Assembly (NCBI GenBank): GCA_025936015.1
Contig: JAICUE010000003.1
Span: 1-21,825, forward strand
Origin: Gemmatimonadaceae bacterium
GTDB lineage: Bacteria > Gemmatimonadota > Gemmatimonadetes > Gemmatimonadales > Gemmatimonadaceae
Direction of reading: 5' to 3'
DNA: 21,825 nucleotides
Part shown: positions 17,965 to 21,825 of the stretch, piece after piece
How positions within the stretch are numbered: position 1 is the first letter of the stretch
Layout of the letters: every line of letters starts with the position of its first letter
Notes under the pieces: generated by a model
The model's input: the letters and a program-made list of their open reading frames with translations, nothing else
The model's database searches: none
Told to the model about the DNA's origin: nothing
Program-made: the position numbers and the translations under genes

Positions 17965-20429
17965 GGTTGAACTCCCTCCACCTCGTCAACTTCCGGCAGC
18001 ACGCCGACACGAAGATCGAGTTCGACCTCGGTCTCACCGGCATCATCGGGCCTAACGGTTCGGGAAAGTCGACGATCCTCGAGGGAATCGCCTGGGCGCT
18101 CTACGGGCAGGCAGCGGCGCGCGGTACGCGCGAGTCGATCCGCTTCGCCCGCGCCGGCGCCCGCGCCCAGGTCCGCGTCGAGCTCGACTTCGAGCTCGGG
18201 CCGCATCGCTACCGCGTCGTTCGCGGATTGACCAGCGCCGAGCTCTATCTCGACGGCGCCGACACGCCGATCGCGAACTCGCTCACCGGCGTCACCGACC
18301 TGCTCTGCAAGCGGCTCGGGATGAGCCAGCGCGAGTTCTTCAACACCTACTTCACCGGCCAGAAGGAATTGAGCGTGATGGCGGCGATGCAGCCCGCCGA
18401 GCGCGCGAAGTTCCTCTCGCAGGTGCTGGGTTACGAGAAGCTCAAGCAGGCGCAGGACCTCGTTCGCGAGCGACGGAGCCAGATCGTCGCCGAAGCGAAC
18501 GGCCTGCGCGCCGGGATGCCCGACGCGGCAACGCTGGCGCGGATGATCGCCGATTCCACCGCGCGACTCGCGGCGTCGCGGCAGCAGCTTGCCGCCGCCG
18601 AGCGCCGCGTCGCGCTGGCGGAATCGCGCTTCGCCGACGTCGGGCCGCGCTGGGAACGCGCGCAGGAGGAACGCGAGCAGGCGCAGCGTGTCCGCGAGGA
18701 CCTGCGCGTCGCCGAGTTCGAGGAGGCGAACACCGCCCGCGACCTCGAGCGCATCGGCCGCGAGCGTGCCGAGATCGAGAGCGCGCGGGCCGAGCTCGCG
18801 AAGGTGCAGAAGGAAGTCGCGCCACTCGGCGACGTCCACGTCGAGCTGCAGCGCCAGGAGGCGCTCGCTCGCGAGGAGGGACGGCGCATCGCGCTCCAGG
18901 ACGCGGTCCGCGGGCTCGAGGAGGAGCTGGCGCGGCTGCGCGAGCGCCGGTCGCGCCTCGAGGCCGCACCGGGGCTCGAGGAGGAGATCACCCTCGAGCT
19001 GGAGAAGAAGCGGCGCGAGCTCGAGGACGCGTTAGGCAGGCTCGAGGCGGTGCGCACCGAGTGGGTCCGCGACCGCCAGGAGGCGGAGACGAAGCTGCAG
19101 GCCCTCCGCGCCCAGTTCAGCGATGCGCGCGACCAGCGCGAGCGGCTCGTCAAGGCCGGTGAGGAAGGCACCTGCCCGACCTGCGCCCGGCCGTTAGGCG
19201 GCCAGTACCGCCAGGTGCTCGAGCTCCTCGACGAGCAGATCGAGACGCTCCGCGTCGACGGCAACTACTACAAGAACCGGATCGAGCAGCTCGGCGAGAT
19301 GCCCGAGTCGGTGAAGGTCGAGGACGAGCGGCGCCGGCAGCTGACCGCCGATGTCAGCACCCTCGAGCGGCGGCTGGCGAAGTGCCAGCTCGGGGTGCAG
19401 GAGCTGTCCACCGTCACGCGCGAGATGGGTGCGAAGGAGCAGCGCATCGCCGGCGTCCAGCGCGACCTGCAGCTCATTCCCGCGGGCTACGACCAGAACC
19501 GGCACATCTTCCTCAAGGCGGAGCTCGACCGCCTCGCGCCGCTCGACGCGAAGGCGGCGCGGCTCGATGCGCAGATCGCCCGCGAGCCCCAGCTTCGCCG
19601 CGAGTTCGACGCGATCACGCAGCGGCGGAACGCGGTCACCACGGCGCTCGCCACCCTTCGCGCCCGCGCCGCAACGTTAGGCTTCTCGCAGCCCAGCTTC
19701 GAGTCCCTTCGTGCCGAGGCCGACGAAACGATGTCCGAGCTGCGGGCGGCGGAGCTCGCGGCGATGGCCGCGCAGGGCGACGTGCAGGCGGCCGAGGCGA
19801 CGCATCGGATGGCATCACACGCTGACGCCGAGCTTCGCCGCACCCGCGAGAAGCTCGACCAGATCCTCCGCTCCAAGCGATTGCACGACGAGCTCGATCG
19901 CGCCTATTCGGACATCCGCACCGATCTCAATCTCCAGCTTCGCCCCGAGATCTCCGAGCTCGCGAGCTCCTTCCTCGTCGAGCTCACCGATGCGCGCTAC
20001 TCGGAGCTCGAGCTCGACGACCAGTACCGCCTGACCGTCCTCGAGGAGGGCGTGCCGAAGCCGGTCATCTCTGGCGGCGAGGAAGACCGGGCCAACCTCG
20101 TGTTCCGTCTCGCGATCTCCCAGATGATCGCCGAGCGCGCGGGGCAGGAGCTGTCGCTGCTCATCCTCGATGAAGTCTTCGGGTCGCTCGACGAATCGCG
20201 CCGGCAGAACGTGATCGAGCTGCTCCGCCGGCTTGGCGATCGGTTCGAGCAGGTCATCGTCATCACCCACATCGAGTCGGTGCGCGAGGGACTCGACCGT
20301 GTCGTCGAAGTGAGCTACGACGAGTCGACTGGCGCGTCCCACGTGACGCAGACCGATGGCGGGGCGAGCGGCGACGATCGCGCGGTGATCGGTCGCATCG
20401 GCGCCAGCGATCTCGTCACGACGAGCTGA
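17961..20429 (+). CDS. sbcC: Rad50/SbcC-type SMC-like ATPase with zinc hook
   Basis: 822 residues from GTG 17961 (RLNSLHLVNFRQH). The frame is open back to 17625, but that part lies inside the nuclease gene. Walker A GPNGSGKST is at residues 30-38; FFNTYFTGQKELSVM follows. Two long Arg/Glu/Ala-rich coiled coils flank the zinc hook CPTC (C405, C408) at the middle. The signature SGGEEDRANLVFRLA starts at 704, Walker B LLILDE ends at D737-E738, and the switch VITHIE follows. It drives DNA tethering and controls Mre11. At 822 residues it is nearer archaeal Rad50 than the 1,048-residue E. coli SbcC. It ends three bases before the acetyltransferase gene. Confidence 0.96.
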   Translation: MRLNSLHLVNFRQHADTKIEFDLGLTGIIGPNGSGKSTILEGIAWALYGQAAARGTRESIRFARAGARAQVRVELDFELGPHRYRVVRGLTSAELYLDGADTPIANSLTGVTDLLCKRLGMSQREFFNTYFTGQKELSVMAAMQPAERAKFLSQVLGYEKLKQAQDLVRERRSQIVAEANGLRAGMPDAATLARMIADSTARLAASRQQLAAAERRVALAESRFADVGPRWERAQEEREQAQRVREDLRVAEFEEANTARDLERIGRERAEIESARAELAKVQKEVAPLGDVHVELQRQEALAREEGRRIALQDAVRGLEEELARLRERRSRLEAAPGLEEEITLELEKKRRELEDALGRLEAVRTEWVRDRQEAETKLQALRAQFSDARDQRERLVKAGEEGTCPTCARPLGGQYRQVLELLDEQIETLRVDGNYYKNRIEQLGEMPESVKVEDERRRQLTADVSTLERRLAKCQLGVQELSTVTREMGAKEQRIAGVQRDLQLIPAGYDQNRHIFLKAELDRLAPLDAKAARLDAQIAREPQLRREFDAITQRRNAVTTALATLRARAATLGFSQPSFESLRAEADETMSELRAAELAAMAAQGDVQAAEATHRMASHADAELRRTREKLDQILRSKRLHDELDRAYSDIRTDLNLQLRPEISELASSFLVELTDARYSELELDDQYRLTVLEEGVPKPVISGGEEDRANLVFRLAISQMIAERAGQELSLLILDEVFGSLDESRRQNVIELLRRLGDRFEQVIVITHIESVREGLDRVVEVSYDESTGASHVTQTDGGASGDDRAVIGRIGASDLVTTS

Positions 20430-20432
20430 CGG

Positions 20433-21407
20433 ATGGCGACCGCGCGAAGCTGGCGTCGAGGCCAGGATGTCACCGGCCCGTACCCGATCGGGCTCGATGA
20501 CATCCGCGCGCTGAACGAGGTGTTCAGCGACGCCTTCACCGATCGCTACCGCCGCGACGGTCTCGTCGGCGTGCGGGTGCCGATGCTCAATCCCGCGGTC
20601 TGGAGGTACGCGATCGAGGACGCCGCCGGCGGCGCGATGCTCTGGCGCGATGAGCGCGGCGAGATCGCCGCCTTCAACGTCGCGCACGTCAGCGGGACCG
20701 AAGGATGGATGGGCCCACTCGCCGTCAGGCCCGACTCGCAGAGCAACGGTCTCGGCAAGCGCGTGGTCCAGTCGGCAATCGAGTTCGTCCGCTCGCGCGG
20801 CGCGACGACGGTCGGGCTCGAGACGATGCCCCGAACGCTCGACAACATCGGCTTCTACTCGACGTTAGGCTTCGTCCCCGGCCGGCTGACGTTGACGCTC
20901 ACCCTCGACGCCGGCAGTGCCGAGCATGCGCCGGTGCTCTACGGCCGGCTGCGCGACGTCGACAAGCGCTCGACGCGCGCGGCCTGCGCGGCACTCCTCG
21001 CCGCGCTCCAGCCGGGCTATGACTTCACTCGCGAGATCGAGCTCACCGACAGCTACTCCCTCGGCGATACGACGCTGCTGATGCATGGCGGCGAGCTGGC
21101 CGGCTTCGCGATCTGCCACTCCGTGCCGCTGGTGGAGGGTCGCGCCCGCGAGGAGCTGCGGGTGCTCAAGCTCGTGCTGAAGCGCGAGGAGTACCTCGAG
21201 GACATGGTCCGCGCCCTCTGCGATCACGCCCGCCGCAGCGGGACGCGCCGCGTCGCGATCCGCGTCCAGGGGGAGTACGAGGGCGTCTACCGCCGGCTGG
21301 TCGCGTTAGGCGGCCGGGTGCGCTGGAGCGACCTGCGCATGTCGCTCGTCGACTACCAGGAGCGGACCCCGGCGAGCGGGGTGGTGCTGTCGAACTGGGA
21401 AATCTGA
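20433..21407 (+). CDS. GNAT-family acetyltransferase with two GNAT folds
   Basis: 324 residues. The N-terminal domain (about 20-160) is a complete GNAT fold: GPLAVRPDSQSNGLGKRVV carries the acetyl-CoA loop Q103-x-x-G106-x-G108, followed by GLETMPRTLDNIGFYSTLGFVPG. The C-terminal half (about 190-310) repeats a GNAT-like order of strands (LLMHGGELAGFAICHSV, LRVLKLVLKREEYLEDMVRAL, YRRLVALGGRVRW) but without a clear acetyl-CoA loop, as in tandem GNATs where one domain is inactive. The substrate is unknown. It follows rad50 by three bases and is probably its operon partner, which may mean it modifies a protein of the repair complex or is simply a passenger. Confidence 0.88.
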   Translation: MATARSWRRGQDVTGPYPIGLDDIRALNEVFSDAFTDRYRRDGLVGVRVPMLNPAVWRYAIEDAAGGAMLWRDERGEIAAFNVAHVSGTEGWMGPLAVRPDSQSNGLGKRVVQSAIEFVRSRGATTVGLETMPRTLDNIGFYSTLGFVPGRLTLTLTLDAGSAEHAPVLYGRLRDVDKRSTRAACAALLAALQPGYDFTREIELTDSYSLGDTTLLMHGGELAGFAICHSVPLVEGRAREELRVLKLVLKREEYLEDMVRALCDHARRSGTRRVAIRVQGEYEGVYRRLVALGGRVRWSDLRMSLVDYQERTPASGVVLSNWEI

Positions 21408-21448
21408 ACGGCGGCGCGGACTGTGACGCGCTCTGTTTCCGGGCGTCT

Positions 21449-21631
21449 CTACTTCGATCGTGGCGGCTCGCGGTGCGCACTGCGATTCACGATCCCCCAC
21501 AACAGCAGAAAAATTCCGAGCGTGAGAAATCCGTGGAACCATCCGGGCGCGGAGAAGTAGAATGTCGCCACTGCCCACGCGATGAGCATGACGATCGCGA
21601 GCGGAATCATGTAGCCGGATGAGCGTCGCAT
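21449..21631 (-). CDS. Tiny two-helix membrane protein
   Basis: 60 residues. MIPLAIVMLIAWAVATFYF and GFLTLGIFLLLWGIV form two membrane helices joined by SAPGWFH; the tail NRSAHREPPRSK is basic. The arrangement resembles small Lmo0937/DUF5670-type proteins, but the likeness is loose. Either of two ATGs (21631 or 21610) could start it; no clear ribosome-binding site separates them. It converges on the acetyltransferase gene with a 41-base gap. Function is unknown. Confidence 0.55.
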   Translation of the reverse strand: MRRSSGYMIPLAIVMLIAWAVATFYFSAPGWFHGFLTLGIFLLLWGIVNRSAHREPPRSK

Positions 21632-21740
21632 TGACCGGTTCTGTTCTGGTCCGTAGCTTGCCTTTCAGCAGCACACGAGCGTGAGGGGCGGAGAGACTTA
21701 GTTTTTGAGCCAACAAGTCCACCGAGTGGGTTCGATAATC

Positions 21741-21746
21741 TATACT
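21741..21746 (+). promoter_or_regulatory. -10-like TATACT near the right edge
   Basis: TATACT, preceded by GATAAT at 21734-21739, lies in an AT-rich patch that stands out from its surroundings. No good -35 box is at the standard distance. Transcription would start at about 21752, almost exactly at the ATG of the open frame beginning at 21753. Confidence 0.4.
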
Positions 21747-21752
21747 GACGCC

Positions 21753-21825
21753 ATGCCCCCAGTGCGGGGGAAGACGGAAGGTGTGGTGAGGACCTCATCA
21801 TTCGACCGGGCTTCAAAAAACCCTC
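21753..21825 (+). other. Open frame or RNA start cut by the window end
   Basis: From ATG 21753 the frame is open to the edge (24 codons, beginning MPPVRGKTEG). The first bases form a perfect hairpin, CCCCC/GGGGG at 21756-21760 and 21766-21770, and GGTGAGG/CCTCATC can fold further on. It may be a leaderless protein gene or a structured RNA; I cannot tell from 73 bases. No family is recognised. Confidence 0.25.

Noticed and set aside
21778..21825. Resemblance to the 5' end of tmRNA (ATTCGAC followed by GGG)
   Set aside because: The match is only a few bases, the usual GGGG start just upstream is missing and the window ends too soon to see the acceptor partner.

Overview
The window is about 21.8 kb of very GC-rich, gene-dense bacterial chromosome. 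Strong G/C third positions, many diderm-type lipoproteins and an extremely frequent octamer, CGTTAGGC, fit a Gemmatimonadota-like organism. That assignment comes from overall character, not from a marker gene or search. I saw no rRNA, tRNA, CRISPR array, transposase or integrase.

Layout. Bases 1-137 hold the start of a minus-strand lipoprotein that looks like an ABC-transporter solute-binding protein. Glycine decarboxylase gcvP (427-3318, +) follows, with a structured leader, and overlaps a small lipoprotein gene by GTGA. Convergent to these, on the minus strand, are coaE and gcvH, so two of the three dedicated glycine-cleavage components lie tail to tail. A small two-helix membrane protein (4915-5226, +) then converges on thymidine kinase tdk. 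tdk sits downstream of, and overlaps by GTGA, a 570-residue protein that resembles a DEAD-box RNA helicase whose catalytic motifs are gone, but which keeps a DbpA-type RNA-binding domain and an Arg/Gly-rich tail. Divergent from it is a coupled pair (7767-8533, +): a protein with a DUF2283-like stretch and a stand-alone Lrp/AsnC RAM domain.

From 8596 to 12688 the minus strand carries four consecutive lipoprotein genes. The order of transcription is: an unknown lipoprotein, an LpoB-like penicillin-binding-protein activator, a helical-repeat lipoprotein and a large COG3014-like lipoprotein. The last few codons of the COG3014-like gene lie inside a large imperfect inverted repeat.

From about 12759 to 21407 the plus strand carries what I regard as the most interesting unit: a NurA-like nuclease, a HerA-like hexameric ATPase with an unusual P-loop, an unrelated exported protein, Mre11/SbcD, Rad50/SbcC and a double-GNAT acetyltransferase. 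This places in one stretch of a bacterial chromosome the four DNA-end-processing activities that archaea encode together (herA-mre11-rad50-nurA). The right end holds a tiny minus-strand membrane protein and a promoter-like element before an open frame cut by the window edge.

The strongest signal outside the genes is the octamer CGTTAGGC/GCCTAACG. I counted 19 exact copies, almost equally on both strands and mostly inside genes. In the genes I scanned it accounts for the in-frame TTA codons I noticed. A C-for-T variant (CGTCAGGC) adds about ten more.
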